Below, in pieces: positions 9,929 to 19,583 of a stretch of 64,000 nt of DNA. The notes beneath the pieces were generated by a model. The model saw nothing but the letters and a program-made list of their open reading frames with translations. It ran no database searches and was not told the origin of the DNA. The DNA comes from a bacterium (lineage in GTDB: Bacteria > Chloroflexota > Anaerolineae > Caldilineales > Caldilineaceae): contig WGMT01000031.1 of the NCBI GenBank assembly GCA_016124945.1, forward strand, positions 124,001 to 188,000. The letters are read 5' to 3'. Both the position numbers and the translations under genes were made by a program. Position 1 is the stretch's first letter. Each line of letters opens with the position of its first letter.

Positions 9929-10552
9929 ATGAATTTGCCCCCCACCCTCTTCATCAACGCCGGTGGACAGAGCCGCCGAATGGGTCGGCCCAAGGCGCTC
10001 CTGTCCACGCCCCAGGGGACGCCGCTGATCCGGCTGGTGGCGAAGCGATTGCGCCCACTGGTAGCGGACACGCTCGTCATCGCCAACGATCCAGCCATCT
10101 GCGCCACCGTGGCGGACGGGTCCACGCTCTGTATGGCCGACGCTTTCCCCGACAGTGGGCCACTGGGCGGGTTGGCCACGGCGTTGGCCCAGGTAGGAGG
10201 ATGGCTGATCTGCATCGGCTGTGACATGCCGCTCCTCAACCCCGATCTCTTTGCCTGGCTTCTCGGGTGGACAGACGAAGTCGACGCCCACGGCGCGCCC
10301 CGGTGGGATGCCATCGTCCCCCACACACAAGGACGCCCCCAGCCACTCCACGCCCTCTACCATCCTCGCTGCCTGCCCGCCGTCCTGGCGCAGTTGGAAG
10401 CCGGTCGCCGTCGCATGGACAGTTTCTTCGCCGATGTGCGCGTCCTCCGCATCGACGAAGCCGACATCCGCGGCATCGATCCCAATCTCGATTCCTTTGC
10501 GAATGTGAACACGGAAGAGGAATGGCGCGCGATCCTGGCACGTATTCCGTAG
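9929..10552 (+). CDS. mobA: Molybdenum cofactor guanylyltransferase
   Basis: It transfers GMP from GTP to molybdopterin to form the guanine dinucleotide cofactor. The 207-residue protein begins with the nucleotide-binding loop NAGGQSRRMGRPKALL, a variant of the family pattern LAGGxSxRMGxxK, and has the metal site IGCDMPLL near residues 95-102, plus GRPQPLHALY. The ATG at 9929 is chosen because homologues start just before this loop; a GGAGG lies upstream but rather far (15 bases). An earlier start at 9860 would fall inside the acpP terminator and is rejected. A MocA-type or other nucleotidyltransferase role is possible. The TAG stop lies inside a heptad hairpin. Confidence 0.85.
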   Translation: MNLPPTLFINAGGQSRRMGRPKALLSTPQGTPLIRLVAKRLRPLVADTLVIANDPAICATVADGSTLCMADAFPDSGPLGGLATALAQVGGWLICIGCDMPLLNPDLFAWLLGWTDEVDAHGAPRWDAIVPHTQGRPQPLHALYHPRCLPAVLAQLEAGRRRMDSFFADVRVLRIDEADIRGIDPNLDSFANVNTEEEWRAILARIP

Positions 10553-10590
10553 TGCGTAGCCAGTGACTGACTACGCACTACGCACTATGC
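10550..10590. repeat. Heptad-repeat hairpin element 5, overlapping the mobA stop
   Basis: TAGTGCGTAG (10550-10559, whose first three bases are the mobA stop) pairs with CTACGCACTA (10571-10580), and a further ACTACGC-type unit follows. The phrase GCTCTACACGAC just after it recurs beside other elements. It lies between convergent genes. Confidence 0.7.
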
Positions 10591-10652
10591 TCTACACGAC
10601 AACACCCACGCAAAGACGGAACAACCTTTTCCCACGCAACACGAATCACGAA

Positions 10653-11324
10653 TCATTTCTTCCGCAACCACACCGCCAACCCGACCATCGCCGTGATCAG
10701 CGCGCCGCCGAGGATCAGGTTCATGCTGAGGAAAACCACCAAGGTAATGTTGAAGACGTAGCCAACCGCGCCCACAAGGCAGTTGACGCCGTTGACGAGG
10801 AAAGCCCAACGGATCACTGTCTCCAGCCGCCCGCCGCGGAAGACGGGGGCCACGAAGAGCGACGAAAGCCCCAACAAAATCGTCCAGCCCATCATGTTGA
10901 GGGCGGCAAAGGCCGAGTAGGGATTGGCCTGGATCACTTGTTCAAGACCGTTGACCGTCCCCTGCATCAGGTTAAGGCGCACAGCGCTGATCTGCACGAA
11001 GTAGAAGCCACCAAACAACGTCACCGCGGCGAGGGCGAAGAGCACACCCAGCTGCGCCAGGATCTTCTTCTCGGCGGCAGTTACTTCTTCCACCACAGCC
11101 AGCACAACCACGAAACTGAGGCCAAAGACGATCATGGTGAAGCGCCCTAACTCAGGCCAGAAGCTGTGATACTGCTGCGTATATGTCAAGTACGCGTCAA
11201 AATTCGTCCACAGGAAGAGTGGACCGGTGGCGAGGATGGCGGCAAAGCAGACAATGTAGACAACGAAGGAGAGCACGCCAAGAAGCGCCGCCCCATAACC
11301 GAGGCGAGTCGAAAGCGATTGCAT
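10653..11324 (-). CDS. Integral membrane protein of unknown function
   Basis: I do not recognise this 223-residue protein. It has about six hydrophobic segments (near residues 10-32, 60-77, 90-112, 140-160, 170-190, 195-218), short loops and a positively charged end (WLRKK). No catalytic motif stands out. The ATG at 11324 has AAAGGA upstream. It converges with mobA and shares the intervening heptad hairpin; its upstream neighbour is a short unrelated open frame. Confidence 0.7.
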   Translation of the reverse strand: MQSLSTRLGYGAALLGVLSFVVYIVCFAAILATGPLFLWTNFDAYLTYTQQYHSFWPELGRFTMIVFGLSFVVVLAVVEEVTAAEKKILAQLGVLFALAAVTLFGGFYFVQISAVRLNLMQGTVNGLEQVIQANPYSAFAALNMMGWTILLGLSSLFVAPVFRGGRLETVIRWAFLVNGVNCLVGAVGYVFNITLVVFLSMNLILGGALITAMVGLAVWLRKK

Positions 11325-11388
11325 GTTTTGTCCTTTCGGAAATGGAAAAGAATGGAAAAGAGTAGAAACGACCTGTTTTCCGAAAGGA

Positions 11389-11703
11389 TCAATCGAGGAG
11401 ACAGCAAGAAAGAGGGTAGGCGCGGTGGGGAACGTGGGTGTGTCCCAACAGAGCGAGGATCGAGTCCTGTCCGCGTGGCTGAGTGATCACACGCGTCAAC
11501 ACAACGAGGATCGCAATCAACTGTTCACGCCATCGTTCCCAAAGCAACAAACAAAGGGCAAAAACCCGCCACACAAAGCGCTGTGCAGACGAGACAGACG
11601 CCGAAGGGCGAGATTTCACGGCGCGCTGATGGGATAACGCGATGACACGCGCTGTGACGGCAATCAAGAATGTGAGAACGGCGACGCACGGAAACGTAAA
11701 CAT
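11389..11703 (-). CDS. Possible small membrane protein, apparently leaderless
   Basis: A 104-residue frame begins MFTFPCVAVLTFLIAV, a plausible signal anchor, followed by a basic stretch and a second hydrophobic helix (FALCLLLWERWREQ, then LIAILVVLT). There is no ribosome binding site. Instead an extended -10 (TGC then TATACT) ends six bases before the ATG, so a transcript would start at or next to the start codon. The sequence has no family I recognise and codon bias is not decisive, so it could be non-coding. Confidence 0.35.
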   Translation of the reverse strand: MFTFPCVAVLTFLIAVTARVIALSHQRAVKSRPSASVSSAQRFVWRVFALCLLLWERWREQLIAILVVLTRVITQPRGQDSILALLGHTHVPHRAYPLSCCLLD

Positions 11704-11709
11704 AGATCC

Positions 11710-11718
11710 AGTATAGCA
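11710..11718 (-). promoter_or_regulatory. Extended -10 promoter giving a leaderless start
   Basis: On the minus strand TGC directly precedes TATACT, which matches the extended -10 form, and the ATG begins six bases later. No -35 box is visible. Confidence 0.45.
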
Positions 11719-11769
11719 CCGATTCACGGGAGATAGCACGCGGATTCGGCGCATGGAGTGGATGACATA

Positions 11770-11870
11770 GGAATTGCTAAAAAATCCGCGACTATCCGCC
11801 GAATCCGCTCAATCCGCGTTCTATTCTCTCACCCCAATCACGATTTACCAGTCACCTATCACCTAATCTA
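11770..11870. repeat. Right-half repeat fragment (GCGGATT class plus heptads)
   Basis: AATCCGCTCAATCCGCG and TTCTATTCTCT match the right arms of the elements near 48433, 60130 and 63400. They are followed by heptads of the type AGTCACC, TATCACC. No full left arm is present, so this looks like half an element. It ends at the stop codon of the DCC gene. Confidence 0.55.
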
Positions 11871-12273
11871 GAAACCGATCAGCGATCTCTTTGCTGGGCA
11901 ACATACAGCTTTCCTGGCGACCAAACCAACGATAACGGTTGCGTGCAATAAAATCGTAGACGGCGTCGCGGATCGGCCTGGGCACCACCATGAAGACATA
12001 GAGCAGTGCCCACAAGCCCCCCAATCCCCTGGCTACGCGCAACCCCGCCGACGAGCGGGTATAGGCTTTGCCGTCTTCCACAAGGACAACTGTATCAATG
12101 TGCTGCGTTGGCAGGTTGTGCCGGCGCAGCAACGCCTCACCCACTGTCGATTGCAGCGAAGCAAAGGCGTACTTCCCCTTGGGGTCCTGTGCAATGATGA
12201 ACTTCACGGCGCCGTTACAAAGATTACACACGCCGTCGAACAACAAGATTGGACGTTCCTGAGACTTGGACAT
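11863..12273 (-). CDS. DCC-family thiol-disulfide oxidoreductase-like protein (DUF393)
   Basis: The 136-residue protein begins near ILLFDGVCNLCNGAVKFI, the DxxCxxC signature that names the family. It is predicted to be cytoplasmic, with an alpha/beta thioredoxin-like layout and a conserved C-terminal stretch (ARNRYRWFGR). Family members are thought to act in redox chemistry of thiols, but no substrate is established. The ATG at 12273 is preferred over a GTG at 12309 because AGGAG lies six bases before it. It diverges from the radical SAM gene across a long repeat region. Confidence 0.85.
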   Translation of the reverse strand: MSKSQERPILLFDGVCNLCNGAVKFIIAQDPKGKYAFASLQSTVGEALLRRHNLPTQHIDTVVLVEDGKAYTRSSAGLRVARGLGGLWALLYVFMVVPRPIRDAVYDFIARNRYRWFGRQESCMLPSKEIADRFLD

Positions 12274-12301
12274 CTGCGCTCCTGACACTTTCTTCAGAAA
12301 T

Positions 12302-12503
12302 TGATCCACGAAGAGAGACGAAGGAGAGAAAAGAAGAGAGAGAAAAGAAGAGAGAGGGACACGGATTACACGGATTCAAAGGATTCAAAGGATTTTAGAA
12401 GAGCTTTTCTGGAAATCCTAAAAATCCGTGAAATCCGTGTCCCTCTCCTCTTCCGCCGCCATTCTTTGTGCATCTCCGTGTAGCTTCGTGGATCAATCTC
12501 TGG
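12302..12503. repeat. Long nested inverted repeat, ACACGGATT class
   Basis: The outer arms TGATCCACGAAG (12302-12313) and CTTCGTGGATCA (12484-12495) are perfect. The inner arms at 12352-12376 and 12423-12447 (GAGAGGGACACGGATT...) pair over 25 bp with about one mismatch. A purine-only tract (GAGA/AAGA repeats) fills 12314-12351. It sits between divergent genes and contains no credible coding sequence. Confidence 0.75.
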
Positions 12504-12597
12504 TCAACCGCTCAACCGAATAAACCTCGTAAGATCATAGTCGCCGAAGTAGAAGTCTGTCAATCGCAAGCCTCCTCACCGCCGCCACGAAAATCTA

Positions 12598-12606
12598 TGG
12601 TATAAT
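12598..12606 (+). promoter_or_regulatory. Extended -10 promoter upstream of the radical SAM gene
   Basis: TGG followed by a consensus TATAAT (12601-12606) forms an extended -10. No good -35 is visible. Transcription would begin near 12613, about 78 bases before the ATG at 12691. Confidence 0.5.
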
Positions 12607-12690
12607 CCCACCCGGCGCACGGACCATCTCTTGTTTCTAGTTTTGTGTGCCTCCGTGTGCCTTTTTAGGTTAACAATTCTCTGGACAATT

Positions 12691-14577
<1,887 letters not shown>

Positions 14578-14580
14578 CAA

Positions 14581-14716
14581 ATGCCAGCTAAAGACGTAAC
14601 AAAGATGACAGCAGACGAACTTCGCACCGCCGGACTTGAAGCACTGGAACGCCTGGCAAGACAGCATGACCGTTGATGAGATCCTGGCGCTCATCAAAAA
14701 ACAGGAACAGAATTGA
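14581..14716 (+). pseudogene. Remnant of a small two-part protein, broken by deletion and frameshift
   Basis: The first frame (14581-14676) encodes 31 residues ending ALERLARQHDR. A second frame, shifted by one, encodes WQDSMTVDEILALIKK and stops at 14716. Together they match the two ends of a small protein family I recall from cyanobacteria and Chloroflexota (start ...ALxxL, middle with RFLQQF, end with W...TVDEI), with the middle missing. I infer an internal deletion of several tens of residues that also shifted the frame. Alternatively, two tiny unrelated frames overlap by chance. Confidence 0.4.
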
Positions 14717-14723
14717 TTCCCCG

Positions 14724-15518
14724 ATGCACCGAATTCAACACGACAACGGCGTTGTCTCCTACACCTTTGAATCACTAACTGGGTTGCCCGTGCGGGCGCA
14801 TGTGAGCACGCGCCACGGCGGTGTTTCCCCCGCGCCGTGGGCAAGCCTCAACTTCAGCATCACCCGCGGAGACGAGCCGGATCGCGTACAGGAAAACTTC
14901 GTCCGCTTCTGCGCCGCTGTGGGGGTGGACCCGACAGAGCGGGTGCGCACGCGGCAGGTCCACGGCACCGCCGTTGCCAAGGTGGATTGGGACAATACCG
15001 GCGAACAGTTCAACGCCACCGACGGTCTGATCACCGACGCTGTGGGGCTGCCGCTGTTGCTCTTCTTTGCCGACTGTACGCCCGTGTTGCTCTACGATCC
15101 GGTTGTCCACGCGCTGGGGGTCTGCCATGCGGGGTGGCGTGGCACCGTCAACGGCATGGCGGCGACCCTGCTGTGGGCGATGCAGGCCGCCTACGGCACC
15201 AACCCCGCCGACGTGCGCGCCGCCATCGGCCCAAGCATCGGCCCCGAAAGCTACGAAGTGGGCGAAGAAGTTTACAACATGGCCCAGGCCAAGCTCCACC
15301 ACCCCGACCGCTTCTTCCGCTACCCCAACGGCGAGGACGCCAACCCCTACTTCGATCTGTGGCAGGCCAACGCCGCCCAACTCCACGAAGCCGGCGTCCC
15401 CGAGGATCAGATCGAGATCGGCGGCATCGACACGGCGCAGAATACGACGGACTTTTACAGTCACCGCGCAGAACGAGGACAGTGTGGGTTGTTTGGTGTG
15501 CTGGCTTGGCTTGCGTAA
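14724..15518 (+). CDS. pgeF: Peptidoglycan editing factor / laccase-domain purine nucleosidase family protein
   Basis: This 264-residue member of the YfiH/PgeF (LACC1) family has every landmark: STRHGGVS near the start, RQVHGTAV, FFADCTPVLLYDP with the metal-binding Cys, CHAGWRGTVNGM with the metal-binding His, and IGPSIGPESYEVGEEV. Family members are reported to remove misplaced amino acids from peptidoglycan precursors or to act as purine nucleoside phosphorylases or deaminases; which applies here cannot be told. The ATG at 14724 lies just after the broken small gene and lacks a strong ribosome binding site. The TAA stop lies in a GCGTAAT heptad. Confidence 0.88.
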   Translation: MHRIQHDNGVVSYTFESLTGLPVRAHVSTRHGGVSPAPWASLNFSITRGDEPDRVQENFVRFCAAVGVDPTERVRTRQVHGTAVAKVDWDNTGEQFNATDGLITDAVGLPLLLFFADCTPVLLYDPVVHALGVCHAGWRGTVNGMAATLLWAMQAAYGTNPADVRAAIGPSIGPESYEVGEEVYNMAQAKLHHPDRFFRYPNGEDANPYFDLWQANAAQLHEAGVPEDQIEIGGIDTAQNTTDFYSHRAERGQCGLFGVLAWLA

Positions 15519-15660
15519 TGCGTAATGCGGATACCAGTAGACATGCTGAACGTTCATTGGACGGTTTCGTGCTTTCAGGTTGTAGTCGCTGATAACGCAA
15601 ACACGCCAAGCCCCGATCAAGAAGACCTGCCACTCAACTGCTCGACGCACTACGCACTAC
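15513..15660. repeat. Heptad-repeat element 6 after pgeF
   Basis: GCGTAAT occurs twice in tandem across the pgeF stop (15514-15530). GACGCAC and TACGCAC units at 15644-15659 form the right arm, which pairs imperfectly. The 110 bases between them hold no gene I can support. Confidence 0.55.
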
Positions 15661-15748
15661 TTCTTTAGCCGGAACCACCCCCACTCCCCAATCGTTTCCT
15701 ATAAAATCGTTTCCTATAAACTGACCAACCATAACCGAGGAGAATCCT

Positions 15749-16492
15749 GTGAACACCACCCGATGGATAGCCCCCATCTGTCTGCTGTTGGTGCTGATGC
15801 TGGCCGCTTGCGGCGGAAATGAAGAACCAACACCCGAACCAACGGCGACGTCCACTGTGGCCGCCAACCCAACAGAGACGCCGATCCCCACTGAGTCGCC
15901 GGCGGCAACGGAGACACCTGTCCCGACAGAGGCAACCGCGCCCACACCCGAAGCCGTCGTGGAAAGCGTCTTGCCCACGCAGGAAGCGCGCACTGTGGAC
16001 GTGTCACCGCTGCCCACGCCCGCCGAACCGTTGGCCGAAGATCCCTGCGCCGAGGAACTCGCCGGCCAGGACGCCCAACTCGCCACCCAATACCCGGCCC
16101 TCGGCTGTCCCGTCTCTGCGCCCGAACTAACGCAGATGGCGCGCCAACCCTTCCAACGTGGACAGATGATCTGGCGCTCGGACACACAGACAATCTACGT
16201 CCTCTACGAGAACGGCGTGTGGCAAGCCTTCCCCGACACCTTTGTTGAAGGCGAATTGGAAAGCGATCCGGCGCTCGTTGCCCCGGACGGCACGTTCCAG
16301 CCCATCCGCGGCTTCGGCAAAGTCTGGCGCGAAGAGATCGGCGGTCCCGGCGCGGCGATCGGCTGGGCCGGCTTACCAGAAACCGGCGTCAGCGGCACCA
16401 CCCAACCCTGGGCACACGGCGACCTCGTCAGCTTCGGCCTGGCAGAACGATTCCTCTTGTTTGAGAATGGGGATTGGGTGAGGGTGGAGTAG
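15749..16492 (+). CDS. Lipoprotein with Thr/Pro-rich linker and Chloroflexota-type C-terminal domain
   Basis: The 247-residue protein starts at GTG, chosen because GAGGAG lies seven bases upstream. The signal peptide ends in the lipobox LAAC, so Cys21 should be lipidated and the protein anchored outside the membrane. A Thr/Pro/Glu linker (about 25-80) precedes a compact domain with the phrases GFGKVWREE and AIGWAGLPE, which I recall from many lipoproteins of Anaerolineae. The domain is beta rich with several Trp residues, suggesting carbohydrate or wall contact, but its function is unknown. The stop runs directly into a perfect palindrome. Confidence 0.8.
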   Translation: MNTTRWIAPICLLLVLMLAACGGNEEPTPEPTATSTVAANPTETPIPTESPAATETPVPTEATAPTPEAVVESVLPTQEARTVDVSPLPTPAEPLAEDPCAEELAGQDAQLATQYPALGCPVSAPELTQMARQPFQRGQMIWRSDTQTIYVLYENGVWQAFPDTFVEGELESDPALVAPDGTFQPIRGFGKVWREEIGGPGAAIGWAGLPETGVSGTTQPWAHGDLVSFGLAERFLLFENGDWVRVE

Positions 16493-16553
16493 GATGACGA
16501 CAGACGACGGACGACAGACGATCGACGGATGTCGTCCGTCGTCTGTCGTCATC
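16490..16553. repeat. Heptad-repeat hairpin element 7, perfect 23-bp arms
   Basis: The arm at 16493-16515 (GATGACGACAGACGACGGAC...) is exactly complementary to 16531-16553, with a 15-base loop. Both arms are GACGACA/GACGACG heptads. It starts at the TAG stop of the lipoprotein gene. No T run follows, so it is not a standard intrinsic terminator. Confidence 0.9.
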
Positions 16554-16589
16554 TCATCACCCCACAATCTCCGTCCCACGCCGGCGCTA

Positions 16590-16598
16590 TGGTAAAAT
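16590..16598 (+). promoter_or_regulatory. Extended -10 promoter for the two-gene regulator unit
   Basis: TGG is followed by TAAAAT (16593-16598), an extended -10 shape like those at 12598 and 47207. The start codon is at 16642. Confidence 0.4.
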
Positions 16599-16641
16599 GA
16601 CAGTTCGAACCTGAGCCCTATCTGAGGACTGTCATCCAACT

Positions 16642-17451
16642 ATGCAAGAAGCGCCGTCCCCTTTCGAAGAGTTGTTGTCGCGCCTGGATCTGAATCAGAT
16701 CCCGTCGTTGCAACGTATACTTGCTTCGATGGACCCCATCGCCTGGACGCTTGTCCTGTTGCTGGTGGGGGCAGTGGCGTTGGGGATTGTCTTTACCCTT
16801 AATACGCGCCACACCTTTTTGAAGACGGACGAGGTGGAGGCGACGCCCGAGGTGCTGCTGGCTCGGCTGAAACAGGACCCGATGTCACTGACTCCTGTAT
16901 CGATTATCAACCGGCTGGGCGCAGAGGCGACGCTGGAACTGCTGCGCTACGGCGACCAGATTACGGCCAAAGAATGGCGTTTTAAGTGGAGCAGCGTGCG
17001 TGAGGAATTGCTGCATCTGCTCTCGCAGCAAAACGCCTTCGGGCCGATCCACGCGCTGGCGCGCTACTACGAAAGCGACAACGACGGCGAACCCGACAGC
17101 CTGCGCGTGCGCCGCACAGTCCTCATTCACAAATTGGGGCAGCGCCGCTACCTAGATCCTGCACCCGACGGCGCGCCGGCCCAACTGCGGTTACGCCGTC
17201 ACCCGGCTGAACAGATCGGCAACCTGGGCTTCTACGGCCCCACCATCTGGCTCGATGGGCGCGAGGCCGAACTGTCCACCGAAGGGCCGATGATCGAGAT
17301 GAGCGAGGTCCACTTTCGCACAGTGGACGAAGCCGGCGTACACCTACGCATCCAACGCACACCGACGGTGGGCGGTGGCTTTTATTTACATCTGCTCAAA
17401 CGCCGCAAAATGTGGATCGTAGCAGATGAAAACATCGAGTGGACATTATAA
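16642..17451 (+). CDS. Single-pass membrane protein of unknown function, partner of the downstream regulator
   Basis: The 269-residue protein has one strong membrane helix (about 34-54, WTLVLLLVGAVALGIVFTL), a short N-terminal segment on one side and a large soluble domain on the other. The soluble part first looks helical (VEATPEVLLARL through LHALARY), then forms a beta-rich C-terminal domain with LGFYGPTIWLDGREAEL and ending in ENIEWTL, which recalls an FHA-like or PilZ-like barrel without clear signature residues. It ends nine bases before the next gene, so the two are surely co-expressed. I do not recognise the family. Confidence 0.7.
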   Translation: MQEAPSPFEELLSRLDLNQIPSLQRILASMDPIAWTLVLLLVGAVALGIVFTLNTRHTFLKTDEVEATPEVLLARLKQDPMSLTPVSIINRLGAEATLELLRYGDQITAKEWRFKWSSVREELLHLLSQQNAFGPIHALARYYESDNDGEPDSLRVRRTVLIHKLGQRRYLDPAPDGAPAQLRLRRHPAEQIGNLGFYGPTIWLDGREAELSTEGPMIEMSEVHFRTVDEAGVHLRIQRTPTVGGGFYLHLLKRRKMWIVADENIEWTL

Positions 17452-17460
17452 CCTGACAAT

Positions 17461-19521
17461 ATGATGCCCTTTTCTTTGCTTGAGTTGCTCACATTCGCCG
17501 ATGGCCTTGTCTCATCGGTAGTGGTGATCCTGGCCTTTTCGCTGTTGGCCTACACACTCACCTATAACGTGCGCCATCCTGTAGCGCGGCGGTTTGCCGT
17601 GCTATTGGGCCTGGTGATGCTCACCTACGCCTCTGAAGTGTCGTTGACCCGTGTGATCACAGCCGATTCCGCCGAACGCTGGTTGCGTTTCCAGTGGCTG
17701 GGGATCGCGCTGCTGCCCTGGGCGTACTACGGTTTCTCCAACGCTGTGCTCCACACCACCAACTACTATTCGCACCGCCGCCGTCAATTGACCATCTTTC
17801 TGGGCGTACTCTCGGCCCTCGCTGCCACGATTGCGCTGGTGACCCACTGGTTGGTTGGACCGGTGATCTACATCCCCCCCATCAGCTACCTGGCGGCAGG
17901 ACCACTCTTCTGGCCTTTTGCCGGGCTGTTGACAGTGGCAGCGGCGCTTTCGATGCACAACATCTGGAAGGCGCGCAGCCGTTGCCTCACCGAACTGAGC
18001 CGCCGCCGCATGACCTACCTGCTGCTCGGCTTCGTTGCGCCGGGGATCGGCACCTTCCCCTACCTGATTGCCGTGGGGCAGCAGACGGTAGGCCAGAACT
18101 TCGCCGTGCCTATCTTCAGCCTATCGATCCTGGGCAACGGCGCAGTGGCCGCACTGCTGGTGGTAATGGCATACACTGTGGCCTTCTTCGGCGTCTACAC
18201 CCCGGATCGTGTGGTGCGTTACCGGCTCATCCGCTTCTCTACGCGTGGGCCGATGGTTGCCATCGTCGTGATCCTGGCGATTCAGACCATTCCCACTGTA
18301 GAGCGCATTCTGGGGCTGCCGCGCGACATGGTGCTCTTTAGCATCATCACCGGCGTCATTGTGCTCAGTCAGTTGATCCTGAGTGTCACCAAATCGTTGG
18401 TGGATCGCCTCATCTACCGTGAGGACAGAGAAGAAATTGCATGGCTGCGCGAACTAGATCGAAGGCTACTCACCACCAGCGATCTGCGCCAGTTCCTAGA
18501 GAACCACCTGACCAGTATTTGCGAACTACTGCGTGTACCCGCTGCCTTTGCCGCTGCAACCGTCGGCCCAGACCTGATCCTCGAAGCGGTTGTCGGCCCT
18601 AGCGACACACGCAGCCGGATCACCAATGTACAGGATTGGAGCGAAGCGCTGAACAGTGCGCTACGCAACGGATCCAACAGCACGCCCGATTACACTATCA
18701 TCAACGCCGACGGCGAGCTGTCGCGCATCCACTACTATGCACCGGTCAGCCACCAGGGATTCTGGCTGTGGCCGTTGGTGGAGGTCACAGAAGACGAAAA
18801 AGAGGTGGTGCAGGGTATCCTGGCAGTACAGGCGCGCACCCAGGCCCCGCTCCTCACACAAGACGAACAGGCTGTGCTCCACCAGATGATCGACCGCATC
18901 GGCATGGCGCTCATTGATCGAAAGTTGCAAAAACAGGTCTTTGTGGCGTTGCGCCGCATTATCCCCGGCATCGACCGCATTCAGTTGATCCGCGGTGTGA
19001 TCCCCTACTCGTCCGACGAAGAAGCATACAGCGCATCCGATCTGCTAGAACCCAGCCCGATCCACAATCCTGAGTTTGAAAGCTGGGTCAAAGACGCGCT
19101 GAGCCACTACTGGGGCGGCCCCAAGCTGACGCGCAGCCCGTTGATCGAACTGCGTGTGGTGGGCCGCGCCATTGAAGACGCCGACAGCGATCCCACCAAG
19201 GCGCTGCGTCTTGTCCTTGGGCGGGCGATTGAACGGATGCGCCCACAAGGCAAACAGGATCTGAGCACGCCGGAGTGGCTGCTCTACAACATCCTCGAAA
19301 TGCGCTTTATTCAGGGGCGCAAGGTGCGCGAGATCGCCGAACGGCTAGCCATCAGCGAAAGTGACCTCTACCGCAAGCAGCGTGTCGCCATCGGGCAGGT
19401 GGCGCGCGTCCTCAGTGAGATGGAACAGAACGACCGCGACGATCTCTTCGCCCCCGAAGTCAACGGCGACGGCAGCCCACGCGCAACCGAGCGCGTCGGC
19501 GAACAGCGCCGCCTTAGCTAA
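17461..19521 (+). CDS. Membrane-anchored one-component regulator: multi-TM sensor, GAF-like domain, C-terminal HTH
   Basis: The 686-residue protein begins with about nine membrane helices (roughly residues 10-295), resembling the 7TM sensor regions of histidine kinases. A linker (DRLIYREDREEIAWLRELD) leads to a GAF-like domain (about 335-480). There is no kinase core: no H-box, no N or G boxes. The C-terminal part (about 590-655) instead reads as a helix-turn-helix (STPEWLLYNILEMRF, then KVREIAERLAISESDLYRKQ). This suggests a membrane-bound transcription factor that senses a signal and binds DNA directly. It shares a transcript with the one-TM protein before it, and ftsK follows 62 bases later. 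Confidence 0.7.
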   Translation: MMPFSLLELLTFADGLVSSVVVILAFSLLAYTLTYNVRHPVARRFAVLLGLVMLTYASEVSLTRVITADSAERWLRFQWLGIALLPWAYYGFSNAVLHTTNYYSHRRRQLTIFLGVLSALAATIALVTHWLVGPVIYIPPISYLAAGPLFWPFAGLLTVAAALSMHNIWKARSRCLTELSRRRMTYLLLGFVAPGIGTFPYLIAVGQQTVGQNFAVPIFSLSILGNGAVAALLVVMAYTVAFFGVYTPDRVVRYRLIRFSTRGPMVAIVVILAIQTIPTVERILGLPRDMVLFSIITGVIVLSQLILSVTKSLVDRLIYREDREEIAWLRELDRRLLTTSDLRQFLENHLTSICELLRVPAAFAAATVGPDLILEAVVGPSDTRSRITNVQDWSEALNSALRNGSNSTPDYTIINADGELSRIHYYAPVSHQGFWLWPLVEVTEDEKEVVQGILAVQARTQAPLLTQDEQAVLHQMIDRIGMALIDRKLQKQVFVALRRIIPGIDRIQLIRGVIPYSSDEEAYSASDLLEPSPIHNPEFESWVKDALSHYWGGPKLTRSPLIELRVVGRAIEDADSDPTKALRLVLGRAIERMRPQGKQDLSTPEWLLYNILEMRFIQGRKVREIAERLAISESDLYRKQRVAIGQVARVLSEMEQNDRDDLFAPEVNGDGSPRATERVGEQRRLS

Positions 19522-19583
19522 ATTGAACAATTCACGATTTTGATGCGGGGTAGCCATATACCACGCAGCCTGGAAAGCAACGC

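Noticed and set aside
10563..11150. Plus-strand frame opposite the membrane protein gene at 10653-11324
   Set aside because: The minus strand has regular hydrophobic helices and a good start; the plus translation is a His/Gln/Glu-rich shadow.
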